Counted from the stretch's first letter, positions 16,602-23,492 are shown. The stretch is DNA of 41,390 nt from an uncultured Planctomycetia bacterium (GCA_903929765.1 CAIYVX010000012.1:1-41390); one strand, 5' to 3'. A program made the numbers and translations. The notes: a model not told the origin generated them from the sequence alone.

Positions 16602-16802
16602 TTACGCTTTCTTTTTGGTTTTCTTGGTTCTCTTGCGACCGGAGCCGCTTTTGTTGCCGCCGCCGGAAAGTTTGTTTACGGTGGCCCAGGCCCGGGCTTC
16701 CGCCGTTTTGGCGCCGACGCCCTTTTTCTCGTAGCCGGTTTCGATATGTTCCGCCTGACGCTTCTGCTTGTCAGTGTAGCTGGATTTATCGCCCTGAGGC
16801 AT
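16602..16802 (-). CDS. Small basic protein of the 'plasmid stabilization'-annotated family
   Basis: A 66-residue protein, MPQGDKSSYTDKQKRQAEHI and then GYEKKGVGAKTAEARAWATV-NKLSGGGNKSG, with a Lys-rich tail ending TKKTKKKA. From memory this matches a widespread small family often labelled 'plasmid stabilization protein', for which I know no demonstrated function. The C-terminal Lys/Arg tail suggests nucleic-acid contact. The ATG follows GGAGGAACCACC, a good ribosome site. It lies downstream of another small gene on the same strand with a 111-base gap that holds a hairpin of the CACACTTTG family. Real gene; role unknown. Confidence 0.8.
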   Translation of the reverse strand: MPQGDKSSYTDKQKRQAEHIETGYEKKGVGAKTAEARAWATVNKLSGGGNKSGSGRKRTKKTKKKA

Positions 16803-16861
16803 TGGTGGTTCCTCCGTTCTGAAAACTGATTACCTCATCAGCGTCACGCCGCCGACCAAGA

Positions 16862-16902
16862 CACACCTTGCCCGGCGATACAGCCCGCCGGGACAAAGTG
16901 TG
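16862..16902. repeat. CACACTTTG-family hairpin
   Basis: CACACCTTGCCCGGCG pairs with CGCCGGGACAAAGTGTG around a 4-6 base loop, followed by GCACCC. It is a diverged member of the family seen at 30467-30505, 34011-34027 and 37436-37474. It separates two small minus-strand genes. Confidence 0.6.
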
Positions 16903-16913
16903 GCACCCAGAGG

Positions 16914-17159
16914 TCAAGGCTTGTTGGCCGGCCGGTTGGTCTGCGTCTGCATGGCCGGCTCGGCGCCGGTATCGTAGTGCTCGAAGGCCTTCGCCAGGCC
17001 TTGCAGGACTTCGGCCGTGGTCTCAAACAGGGCCTGAGCTTTAGGCTCGGTGATCTTCCCCACGTCCTCCCGGCAATGATCCATAGCGTCGGTCAGCATC
17101 CGCTTGATCTTGGCCGTGTGGTGGCGAGGGTCATTCTCGGGGTAATTCTTATCTCCCAT
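16914..17159 (-). CDS. Small conserved hypothetical protein
   Basis: An 81-residue protein, MGDKNYPENDPRHHTAKIKR then MLTDAMDHCREDVGKITEPK and AQALFETTAEVLQGLAKAFE. I recall similar short proteins with the HHTAKI, HCREDV and KITEPKAQALFETTAEVL signature in several bacterial phyla, without known function. The sequence is predicted to be mostly helical with no signal peptide; one Cys and a His pair could bind metal. AAGGAGGATACA precedes the ATG, a strong ribosome site. It probably shares a transcript with the basic protein downstream. Confidence 0.78.
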   Translation of the reverse strand: MGDKNYPENDPRHHTAKIKRMLTDAMDHCREDVGKITEPKAQALFETTAEVLQGLAKAFEHYDTGAEPAMQTQTNRPANKP

Positions 17160-17298
17160 TGTATCCTCCTTGGGTTAGTTAGAGACCGAACCGCATCTTG
17201 CCTTGCGGCCCACGAACGTTTCGAGCCGACCAAGGCAAGTATACCGCCATGGCCGTCTCACCAGTCCTATCTTTCCTTTGTGCGGGGGATGGGACAGC

Positions 17299-17398
17299 AA
17301 AAGAAGAAGAAAAAGAAGAGGAAAAAAATATTTCTCGCGCTTGGGTACCACGGGCTTGCGCCGCGTGGCTACTTCCAGACGCCGCTACGCGGCTAACG
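17299..17398. repeat. Polypurine-GGTACC repeat module, copy 2
   Basis: A purine-rich run of AAG/AGG units ending in AAAAAAA (17299-17329) is followed by GGGTACCACGGGCTTGCGCC, closing with GTGGCTA, and a second hairpin GCCGCTACGCGGC. It has the same order of parts as 16359-16485 and 35584-35675, with compensatory changes in the stems. Confidence 0.65.
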
Positions 17399-17562
17399 GC
17401 AACAACAGAAACCTTTCCCACAAAAATGTAGACCACCTATAGCTACCAAACATTTCTGTCGCCAAGGCACAAACGTCTCCAGGACCGCCCTTCGGGCCAG
17501 TTTTTATTCTAACACCTTCAAAACAAGCCTTTTACGCCGCTGTTGAAACAAATAATTGCTTG

Positions 17563-17578
17563 TGGCACGATCCTTGCT
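17563..17578 (+). promoter_or_regulatory. Sigma-54 promoter (porin-amtB1-glnK1)
   Basis: TGGCACGATCCTTGCT matches the -24/-12 consensus TGGCAC-N5-TTGCW exactly, with GG at 17564-17565 and GC at 17576-17577 (N10 between). Transcription would begin near 17590, giving a ~145-base leader before the porin ATG. It points to nitrogen-type activator-dependent expression of the porin and probably the amtB-glnK pair behind it. Confidence 0.82.
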
Positions 17579-17612
17579 ATTGGATAGGCGAGACGCCTTT
17601 GTCTCTGGCGCG

Positions 17613-17716
17613 AGAGCATGTAAAGTTCGTGGTCTGCCGACAGTCGCTGCGTGAACATGGCGGCAAACGACGGCCGCCATGCCACCCAGTGCAGGCATTC
17701 GAACGTTAGCTGCTCT
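17613..17716. mobile_element. MITE-like palindromic element in an mRNA leader
   Basis: Ends AGAGCATGTAAAGTTCG (17613-17629) and CGAACGTTAGCTGCTCT (17700-17716) are imperfect inverted repeats related to those at 8531-8669. The core, GGTCTGCCGACA followed by GCGTGAACATGGCGGCAAAC and GGCCGCCATGCCACC, is nearly the same as in 31840-31900. It lies between the sigma-54 promoter and the porin start, so it would be transcribed and fold in the leader. Confidence 0.7.
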
Positions 17717-17733
17717 AAAGAATGGAGAGAACC

Positions 17734-19116
17734 ATGACCCCGAGGCGAGAAAATAACGGCTTCTCTGTTCCGCTGGCGGCCGAGGCGCCGACGCGCCCCT
17801 TGCCGGAGCGCATCGCCGATTCGCCCGTTTCCTGGGTCGTCGCCGCCATTGTCCTTTCGGTCGTGCTCCTGGCGGCCAGTAACGTTCTGGCCGCTGACAA
17901 TCCGACATCCGCCGCCAGCGCCACGCCAGCCGCCGCAGCTTCCGTCACCACCTCGGTCGCGAACGTCGCCTCCGGCGAACCGGCCCCCGCCGCCTGGCCG
18001 CCCGGACTGATTATGGATGGTCTTGGGGCCGTTGGCGTTCGCAAGCCGCTCGACGAACTGGGCATTCGCACCTACGGCTTCTTTGAAACCGGCTTCACTG
18101 GCAACCTCAACGGCGAAAAATCCGGCTTTGGCCGCGTATTTGATTCGCGGCGCATGGGCGATTGGCGCTTCAATCAGCTCGCTCTCAACATCGACCGGCC
18201 CTATGACAATACCAAGGCCTTCGACTGGGGTTTCCACGTCGAAGGGATGTTCGGCGGCGATGCCATGTTCACCCACGCCTACGGCCTCTTCGACCACGCC
18301 GGCGTCTCGCACACCGACGCCTGGGCCGATCTGACACAATTTTACGCCCAACTCTGGTTCAAGACCGGCACGGACGCGGGACTGGAAACCCAGGTCGGCA
18401 AGTTTGTCACGCCCATGGGGGCCGAGGTCATCGACGCCCCCGGCAACCAGCTTTACTCGCACAGCTACCTGTTCGGCTACGCCATTCCCTACACCAACAC
18501 CGGCGTCAAGGAAACCTATTACTTCAACAAGCAGTTCTCCGCCTATGTCGGGGCCGTCCAAGGCTGGGACGAGTTCCAACCCAGGAACGACGCCTGGAGC
18601 GAAATCGCCGGCTTGGCCCTGGCCGGGGCCGAGCAACTCGACAACCACCCGCGCGACCAGTTCAACTTCAACCTGATCACCGGGCCGGAAGAGCAGGGCG
18701 ACAGTCACGACAACCGGACCGTTCTCGATTTCGTCCTGACGCACTACTGGACCAGTCCGCTCTCCTCGACCCTCAACGCCGACTGGGGCGAAGAGCAGGG
18801 GGGCTCGCCGACCGGCGGGTCGAATCACTGGTACGGTCTGGCCCATTACCTGACCTACGTTATCAACGATTACGTTTCGGCCACCTGGCGGACCGAGTGG
18901 TTCCGCGACGAGGGCGGCAGCCGCATCGGTGTCCGGGGCAACTTCGCCGAAAACACGCTCGGGCTGACCATCACGCCATGTCCGTCGGACAAGGTCTGGA
19001 AAAACCTGTCGGTGCGGCCGGAAATCCGCTGGGATAATTCCGACCAGCGGGTGTTTGACCATGGCACGCGTGAAAACGGGGCCACGGCCGCGGTTGACAT
19101 CATTTTCAAGTTTTAG
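17734..19116 (+). CDS. Outer-membrane beta-barrel porin (BBP2/OmpL-like)
   Basis: A 460-residue secreted protein. The ATG at 17734 has GGAGAGA just before it; an ATG at 17722 would destroy that site's role. A ~35-residue charged N-terminal stretch precedes the hydrophobic signal core WVVAAIVLSVVLLAASNVLA, with cleavage after ALA likely. An Ala/Pro/Ser linker follows, then alternating strands with RTYGFFETGFTGN, FYAQLWFKTGTDAGLETQVG, FVTPMGAEVIDAPGNQLYSH and YLFGYAIPYTNTGVKETYYF, and a terminal Phe (AVDIIFKF) as in beta-barrels. This matches BBP2-type porins. Being under a sigma-54 promoter and just before amtB, it may admit ammonium or small nitrogen compounds across the outer membrane; that is inference. 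Confidence 0.85.
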   Translation: MTPRRENNGFSVPLAAEAPTRPLPERIADSPVSWVVAAIVLSVVLLAASNVLAADNPTSAASATPAAAASVTTSVANVASGEPAPAAWPPGLIMDGLGAVGVRKPLDELGIRTYGFFETGFTGNLNGEKSGFGRVFDSRRMGDWRFNQLALNIDRPYDNTKAFDWGFHVEGMFGGDAMFTHAYGLFDHAGVSHTDAWADLTQFYAQLWFKTGTDAGLETQVGKFVTPMGAEVIDAPGNQLYSHSYLFGYAIPYTNTGVKETYYFNKQFSAYVGAVQGWDEFQPRNDAWSEIAGLALAGAEQLDNHPRDQFNFNLITGPEEQGDSHDNRTVLDFVLTHYWTSPLSSTLNADWGEEQGGSPTGGSNHWYGLAHYLTYVINDYVSATWRTEWFRDEGGSRIGVRGNFAENTLGLTITPCPSDKVWKNLSVRPEIRWDNSDQRVFDHGTRENGATAAVDIIFKF

Positions 19117-19200
19117 CAGTCACAGGGACGTCCGGCAGAACAAAGAAGAACACGGTCGGACAAGCCGACCGTGGCACATAATAAGGAGAGATTTACAGCA

Positions 19201-20631
19201 ATGAAATACAAGAGCACAGTGGGCCTCGCGGCCCTGTTCGTCGGACTTCTGGCCACAGTCGCCTCGGCCGCAGATTCGGCCATCCCGGCGGTCCCGGCCG
19301 TGGCCGCCACTTCGGCGTTGCCGGCGGTCTCGGCCACGACCTCGGCGGCCGCGCCGGTCGATCCGATGGCGGCCATCAACTCCGGCGACACGGCCTGGGT
19401 GCTGATCGGGGCCGCGCTGGTCATGCTGATGACCCCCGGCCTGGCCTTCTTCTACGGCGGCCTGGTGCGGCGCAAGAACGTCCTGTCGGTGCTGATGCAG
19501 TGCATGATGCTCCTGTGCCTGATCAGCGTGCAGTGGGTGCTCTTCGGGTACTCTCTGGCCTTCGGTCCCGACTTCCACCACTTCATCGGGAATCTGGACT
19601 GGATCGGCTCGCTGCCGGGCTTCGGACTCGCTCCGAACGCCGACTATGCCGCCACCGTGCCGCACCTGGCCTTCATGATCTTCCAGATGATGTTCGCCGT
19701 GATTACCCCGGCCCTGATTCTCGGGGCCTTCGCCGAACGGATGCGGTTCGGCCCGTTCTGCATTTTCTCGCTGCTCTGGGCGACCGTGGTTTACGACCCG
19801 GTCTGCCACTGGGTCTGGAGCAACGCGGGCGGCGTGCCCGGTTTCCTCAAGGGCATGGGCGCACTGGATTTTGCCGGCGGCACGGTTGTCCATATCAACG
19901 CCGGCGTGGCCGCCCTGGCCTGTGCCCTGTACCTGGGCAAACGCAAGGGTTTCCCGGACAAGATTTCCCCGCCACACAGTCTGCCGTTCGCCGTGCTGGG
20001 GGCGGCGCTCTTGTGGTTCGGCTGGTTCGGATTTAATGCCGGCAGCGCCCTGGCTGCCGGGGGCAGCCTGGCCACCACGGCTTTCGTGGCCACGCACGTG
20101 GCCACGGCCATGGCGGGGCTGATGTGGGCCTTGATGGACTGGTTCTTCCACAAGCGGCCGACCATCCTGGGCATCATCACCGGGGCCGTGGCCGGGCTGG
20201 TCGCCATTACCCCGGCCGCAGGCTTTGTCACCCCGCTGGGCGCCTTGGCCATCGGCATCATGGTCGGGATCATCTGCTGGATTTCGGTCACGTTCGTCAA
20301 GGTCAAGTTCGGCTACGACGATTCGCTCGACGCCTTCGGCGTCCACGGCGTGGGCGGGGCCGTGGGGGCCGTGGCCACCGGCCTGTTCGCCTGCGTGGCC
20401 ATTAATTCGGTTGCCAACGGTGGCAACAACGGCCTGTTCTACGGCAACCCCGGCCAGCTTTGGATTCAGATCAAGGCCGTTGGTTGCAGCGCCGGCTACT
20501 CTTTCGTCGTCTCTCTCATCCTGCTCAAGCTGGTGGACCTGGTGTTCAAACTCCGGGTCACGGAAACCGAGGAGCGGATCGGCCTCGACCTGACCGAGCA
20601 CCGCGAAGTCGGGTACACGATGATCGATTAG
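19201..20631 (+). CDS. amtB: Ammonium transporter AmtB (copy 1)
   Basis: A 476-residue Amt channel with signal peptide (AALFVGLLATVASA), a ~40-residue Ala/Pro/Val linker and 11 helices beginning at DTAWVLIGAALVMLMTPGLA. Diagnostic segments: FFYGGLVRRKNVLSVLMQC; WATVVYDPVCHWVW with the conserved Asp; FAGGTVVHINAGVAALA with the first pore His; DAFGVHGVGGAVGAVATG with the second; and a cytosolic tail ending DLTEHREVGYTMID, the PII-binding region. AAGGAGAG lies 9-12 bases before the ATG at 19201. It imports ammonium and is blocked by PII. It has no sigma-54 site of its own, lies 84 bases after the porin, and probably is cotranscribed with it and glnK1. Confidence 0.96.
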   Translation: MKYKSTVGLAALFVGLLATVASAADSAIPAVPAVAATSALPAVSATTSAAAPVDPMAAINSGDTAWVLIGAALVMLMTPGLAFFYGGLVRRKNVLSVLMQCMMLLCLISVQWVLFGYSLAFGPDFHHFIGNLDWIGSLPGFGLAPNADYAATVPHLAFMIFQMMFAVITPALILGAFAERMRFGPFCIFSLLWATVVYDPVCHWVWSNAGGVPGFLKGMGALDFAGGTVVHINAGVAALACALYLGKRKGFPDKISPPHSLPFAVLGAALLWFGWFGFNAGSALAAGGSLATTAFVATHVATAMAGLMWALMDWFFHKRPTILGIITGAVAGLVAITPAAGFVTPLGALAIGIMVGIICWISVTFVKVKFGYDDSLDAFGVHGVGGAVGAVATGLFACVAINSVANGGNNGLFYGNPGQLWIQIKAVGCSAGYSFVVSLILLKLVDLVFKLRVTETEERIGLDLTEHREVGYTMID

Positions 20632-20640
20632 CAGTGCAGT

Positions 20641-20760
20641 GGGGCGGCTTGGCCACGTCTGGGTGGCCAGGCTCCCCGCTGTTAGAAGTCGGTCGGGTTC
20701 TGGCCCGACAATGAAAAATCAGAAAGTCGGTCGGGCCTCGGCCCGCCAAGATAAAAAGGA
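20641..20760. repeat. Hairpin and tandem GGTCGGG-type palindromes between amtB1 and glnK1
   Basis: TGGCCAC/GTGGCCA (20650-20669) forms a hairpin soon after the amtB1 stop. Next are two direct copies, about 45 bases apart, of AGTCGGTCGGG...CCCG (near 20686 and 20732), each a small palindrome. A similar GTCGGGC-TTTG-GCCCGAC is at 25248-25265. They could attenuate or process the message between the transporter and PII genes. Confidence 0.6.
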
Positions 20761-20768
20761 ACCCGCAT

Positions 20769-21110
20769 ATGAAATACGTGATTGCCGTGATTCAACCGGA
20801 CCGCTTGGACGACGTGCTCGACGAATTGACCCGCCGCGAGATTCACCTGGTCACCGTCACCAGCGTCCTCGGGCGCGGCCGGCAGAAGGGGGTGGCCGAG
20901 GTCTACCGCTCCCACACGGAGGTCGGCAGCCTGCTGAAGAAGATCAAGTTGGAAATAGCGGTCAACGATCAGTACCTGGGCGCCACGATCGAGGCCATTA
21001 CCAAAGGCGCCCGGACCGGCAACGTCGGCGACGGGAAAATCTTCGTCCTCGAACTTTGCGAATGCACGCGCATCCGCACCGGTGAGACCGGCGGCCTGGC
21101 CATCGGGTGA
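20769..21110 (+). CDS. glnK: PII signal protein GlnK/GlnB (copy 1)
   Basis: A 113-residue PII protein of normal length with an AAAAAGGAA ribosome site. The T-loop reads GRQKGVAEVYRSHTEVG (37-53): Tyr46 is present but position 51, the Tyr uridylylated by GlnD in E. coli, is Glu. The B-loop ARTGNVGDGKIFVLEL and C-loop RIRTGETGGLAIG keep ATP- and 2-oxoglutarate-binding residues. Linkage to amtB implies direct gating of the channel according to 2-oxoglutarate and ADP/ATP. The lack of Tyr51 argues against classical uridylylation; Ser48 or Thr50 could be other modification sites, but that is speculative. A small hairpin with a weak T-run follows (21165-21184). Confidence 0.96.
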   Translation: MKYVIAVIQPDRLDDVLDELTRREIHLVTVTSVLGRGRQKGVAEVYRSHTEVGSLLKKIKLEIAVNDQYLGATIEAITKGARTGNVGDGKIFVLELCECTRIRTGETGGLAIG

Positions 21111-21164
21111 CAGCCCGTTGAAGTAGAAACACCAGGGGCAAGATGCCAGTGCCACGGTGAAAAA

Positions 21165-21184
21165 AAACTACAACTTCGTAGTTT
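21165..21184 (+). terminator. Possible terminator after glnK1
   Basis: AAACTAC-AACTTC-GTAGTTT makes a 7-bp stem with a 6-base loop 55 bases after the glnK1 stop; an A-run precedes it and only TTT closes it, so termination would be weak. It separates the first operon from the amtB2 control region. Confidence 0.45.
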
Positions 21185-21195
21185 GCCTATGCAGT

Positions 21196-21215
21196 CTCTG
21201 ACAAAATTGTCAGAG
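21196..21215. promoter_or_regulatory. Inverted-repeat UAS upstream of amtB2
   Basis: CTCTGACAA-AA-TTGTCAGAG is a perfect 9-2-9 inverted repeat, the best copy of the family. Its centre is 110 bases upstream of the -24 element of the amtB2 sigma-54 promoter, the usual distance for an enhancer bound by a sigma-54 activator. The core GACAAAATTGTC is shared with 14384-14399 and nearly with 23477-23492. Confidence 0.75.
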
Positions 21216-21313
21216 TCGCAGTTCGCGGATTTATTGGTCTGCGGCAGACATTTTTCGTAACTCCTCTTTCCGCCGCTTGTTATCTGCGGTTTGGGATCAT
21301 TTCTTTCTGCGCG

Positions 21314-21329
21314 CGGCACGACTCTTGCA
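21314..21329 (+). promoter_or_regulatory. Sigma-54 promoter (amtB2)
   Basis: CGGCACGACTCTTGCA has GG at 21315-21316 and GC at 21327-21328 with exactly ten bases between, and matches the -24/-12 consensus at all key positions. Transcription would start near 21340, leaving a ~108-base leader before the amtB2 ATG. Confidence 0.85.
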
Positions 21330-21447
21330 CCGTCTGCTCTTCCCGACTGCTCCTGCCAGACACAGGAACGCGGTTACACTTCCCCTGCGACCGAACTGCG
21401 GTTGCGACCGCTCTCTGTCTGGCCGGATGCAGATCAGAGGGATCGCT

Positions 21448-22818
21448 ATGACAGCCGACGTTTTTTCATACCGGCGTGCCCGGCCGGCGATTCGCGGGCT
21501 GCTCCTGGCCGGTCTGGCCGCCACTCTGACGGTCGTGCCCGCCTCGGCCGCCTGGGCCCAGGATCAGGGCAAAACCCCGGCCATCGACAAGGCCGACACG
21601 GCCTGGGTGCTCCTCGGCGCCGCCCTGGTCCTGCTTATGACCCCGGCCCTGGCGTTCTTCTACGGCGGGTTGGTGCGGCGCAAGAATATCCTCTCGGTCC
21701 TGATGCAGTGCCTGATGCTCATGTGCCTGATCAGCGTCCAGTGGATTTTCTTCGGTTACAGCCTGGCCTTCGGCCCGGACCATCACGGCCTGATCGGCGA
21801 CTTCAGTTGGCTCGGCCTGAGCGGCGTCGGGGTGGCGCCGAATCCGGACTATGCCGACACAGTGCCCCAGCAGGCTTTCATGATCTTCCAGTGCATGTTT
21901 GCCATTATCACCCCCGGCCTGATCATCGGGGCCTTCGCCGAGCGCATCCGCTTCGCCCCGTTCTGTATCTTCTCGCTCCTCTGGGCCACGATTGTTTACG
22001 ATCCGATCGCCCATTGGGTCTGGGGCCACAACGGCTTTCTGGCCGCGATGGGCGTCAAGGACTTCGCCGGCGGCATCGTCGTCCACGTCAACGCCGGCAT
22101 GTGCGCCCTGGCCGCCGCCCTGTTTCTCGGCCGCCGGCACGGTTATCCCACCAAGATCAGCCCGCCGCACAGTTTGCCCTTCGCCGTCCTGGGCGCGGGG
22201 CTGCTCTGGTTCGGCTGGTTCGGGTTCAACGCCGGCAGCGCCCTGAAGGCCGACGGTCTGGCCACGAGCGCCTTCGTCGCTACCCACGCCGCCGGGGCCG
22301 TGGCTGGATTGGTCTGGGCCTTGTGCGACTGGGCCTATTTCAAGCGTTCCACGGTCCTGGGCATGATTACCGGGGCCATCGCCGGATTGGCGGCGGTCAC
22401 CCCGGCGGCCGGTTTCGTCGGACCGTTGCCTGCGGCGGCCATCGGCGTGCTGGCCGGGGCCATCTGCTGGCTCTCGGTCACCTTTATCAAGACCCGCCTC
22501 GGCTACGACGATTCGCTCGACGCTTTCGGCGTCCACGGCGTCGGCGGCATCATCGGCTCCCTGGCCGTCGGCCTCTGGGCCTCCACGGCCATCAACCCGG
22601 CCCCGGCCGGCGCTGACGGGTTGTTCTACGGTCACGCCGGACAACTCGGCACGCAGGCCGTCGGCGTGCTGATTTGCGGCGCTTACTCGTTTGGCGTTTC
22701 GCTGATTCTGTTCAAGGTCGTTGACCTGGTCTTCAAGCTCCGCGTCAGCGAGAAGGACGAGCGGATCGGCCTTGACCTGACCCAGCACCGCGAAGTCGGG
22801 TACACGATGATCGACTGA
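21448..22818 (+). CDS. amtB: Ammonium transporter AmtB (copy 2)
   Basis: A 456-residue Amt protein. ATG at 21448 is preceded by AGAGGGA; ATG at 21427 is an alternative adding seven residues. The signal peptide contains IRGLLLAGLAATLTVVPASA with likely cleavage after AWA; the linker to the first helix is much shorter than in copy 1. Conserved parts: FFYGGLVRRKNILSVLMQC, WATIVYDPIAHWVWG, FAGGIVVHVNAGMCALA and DAFGVHGVGGIIGSLAVG with both pore His residues, and the same C-terminal tail HREVGYTMID. It is clearly a paralogue of copy 1 by tandem duplication with its PII partner, but has its own sigma-54 promoter and enhancer. Confidence 0.96.
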   Translation: MTADVFSYRRARPAIRGLLLAGLAATLTVVPASAAWAQDQGKTPAIDKADTAWVLLGAALVLLMTPALAFFYGGLVRRKNILSVLMQCLMLMCLISVQWIFFGYSLAFGPDHHGLIGDFSWLGLSGVGVAPNPDYADTVPQQAFMIFQCMFAIITPGLIIGAFAERIRFAPFCIFSLLWATIVYDPIAHWVWGHNGFLAAMGVKDFAGGIVVHVNAGMCALAAALFLGRRHGYPTKISPPHSLPFAVLGAGLLWFGWFGFNAGSALKADGLATSAFVATHAAGAVAGLVWALCDWAYFKRSTVLGMITGAIAGLAAVTPAAGFVGPLPAAAIGVLAGAICWLSVTFIKTRLGYDDSLDAFGVHGVGGIIGSLAVGLWASTAINPAPAGADGLFYGHAGQLGTQAVGVLICGAYSFGVSLILFKVVDLVFKLRVSEKDERIGLDLTQHREVGYTMID

Positions 22819-23121
22819 GAGGGCTGGAATTAAACCCTGAGGGGTGGCATGGCGGCGCTGTTTGCCGCCATGTTCAGGGCGGAGGATGTGCCACGGCGGG
22901 TCTGGTTCCGCAGTGACGCCAAAAAATTAACTACTCTCTGGATTTCACCCGGCTTTTTCGGGTATCATTCGGGGCCTAGCGTAGTGCTTCAGTCGGATGG
23001 CACATTATCATCGAGGCTGTACGGGGCCGAACTCCCCTGAACATGGCGGCAAACAGCGCCGCCATGCCACCCGAATAATGTGCGATAATTCAGCAGCACT
23101 ACACTATCGAGGGACGCGAAC
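22819..23121. mobile_element. Nested inverted-repeat element between amtB2 and glnK2
   Basis: Two exact 34-base reverse complements lie at 22842-22875 and 23039-23072 (beginning GGGTGGCATGGCGGC and ending GCCGCCATGCCACCC). A second pair of imperfect inverted ends, around 22979-23012 (AGCGTAGTGCTTCAG... CACATTAT) and 23073-23110 (ATAATGTG... CAGCACTACACTATCGA), brackets the right copy. No gene is seen; a 63-codon frame at 22849 is made by the repeat. No sigma-54 site precedes glnK2, so it is either read from amtB2 through this structure or from an unseen promoter. Confidence 0.7.
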
Positions 23122-23463
23122 ATGAAATATATCATAGCCGTGATTCAACCGGACCGCCTGGACGACGTACTCGACGAGTTGAACCGTCGGGAAATCCACC
23201 TGGTCACCGTGACCAGCGTTCTCGGTCGCGGCCGGCAGAAGGGCGTGGCTGAAGTTTACCGCTCCCATACGGAAGCCGGCAGCCTGCTGCGGAAGATCAA
23301 GCTGGAAATCGCGGTCAACGATCAGTTTGTCGCCCCGACCATCGAGGCCATTACCACGACCGCCCGCACCGGCAACGTCGGCGACGGAAAAATTTTCGTT
23401 CTCGACCTGGCCGAGTGCATCCGCATCCGTACCGGCGAAACCGGCGGCGTGGCCATCGGGTAG
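23122..23463 (+). CDS. glnK: PII signal protein GlnK/GlnB (copy 2)
   Basis: A 113-residue PII protein, differing from copy 1 at relatively few positions, with GAGGGACG as ribosome site. The T-loop GRQKGVAEVYRSHTEAG again has Tyr46 but Glu at 51. Thus both paralogues lack the GlnD target, suggesting an ancestral trait of this lineage rather than a single mutation. B-loop ARTGNVGDGKIFVLDL and C-loop RIRTGETGGVAIG are intact. It presumably regulates AmtB copy 2 by inserting the T-loop into the channel; possibly also GlnA or the sigma-54 activator. Distance from amtB2 (303 bases with an inserted element) makes separate expression possible. Confidence 0.95.
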   Translation: MKYIIAVIQPDRLDDVLDELNRREIHLVTVTSVLGRGRQKGVAEVYRSHTEAGSLLRKIKLEIAVNDQFVAPTIEAITTTARTGNVGDGKIFVLDLAECIRIRTGETGGVAIG

Positions 23464-23476
23464 GCCTTCGACCGGT

Positions 23477-23492
23477 CTGACAAAATCGTCGG
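23477..23492. promoter_or_regulatory. Inverted-repeat UAS upstream of glnA
   Basis: CTGACAA-AA-TCGTCGG is a slightly imperfect copy of the repeat at 14384-14399 and 21196-21215 (one mismatch between arms apart from the Y/R position). Its centre is about 128 bases upstream of the -24 element of the glnA promoter. Same type of position as at amtB2, consistent with an activator-binding enhancer. Confidence 0.65.

Larger units (their letters stand above)
17160..17733. other. Intergenic region upstream of porin
   Basis: No gene; short frames here are made by repeats. It contains the second polypurine-GGTACC module (17299-17398), a sigma-54 promoter (17563-17578) and a MITE-like element (17613-17716) inside the predicted mRNA leader. 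No clear copy of the GACAAAATTGTC inverted repeat was found upstream of this promoter. Confidence 0.7.

Noticed and set aside
17179-17442. Several 77-139 codon frames around 17200-17440
   Set aside because: They run through the polypurine repeat and hairpins, giving KKKKKRKK-like products with no ribosome site.
17440-17550. Copy of the GACAAAATTGTC enhancer upstream of the porin promoter
   Set aside because: Only a short TTG-AAA-CAA match near 17543 exists; it lacks the flanking arm bases and is too near the promoter to be counted.
19164-19180. GTGGCACATAATAAGG before amtB1 as a sigma-54 promoter
   Set aside because: It has GG-N10-GG rather than GG-N10-GC and no TTGC; amtB1 more likely is read from the porin promoter.
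21466-22788. 440-codon frame antisense to amtB2 (similarly 19120-20601 opposite amtB1)
   Set aside because: The sense frame is unmistakable AmtB; the antisense product has the same Gly/Asp/His-rich composition as other shadow frames.
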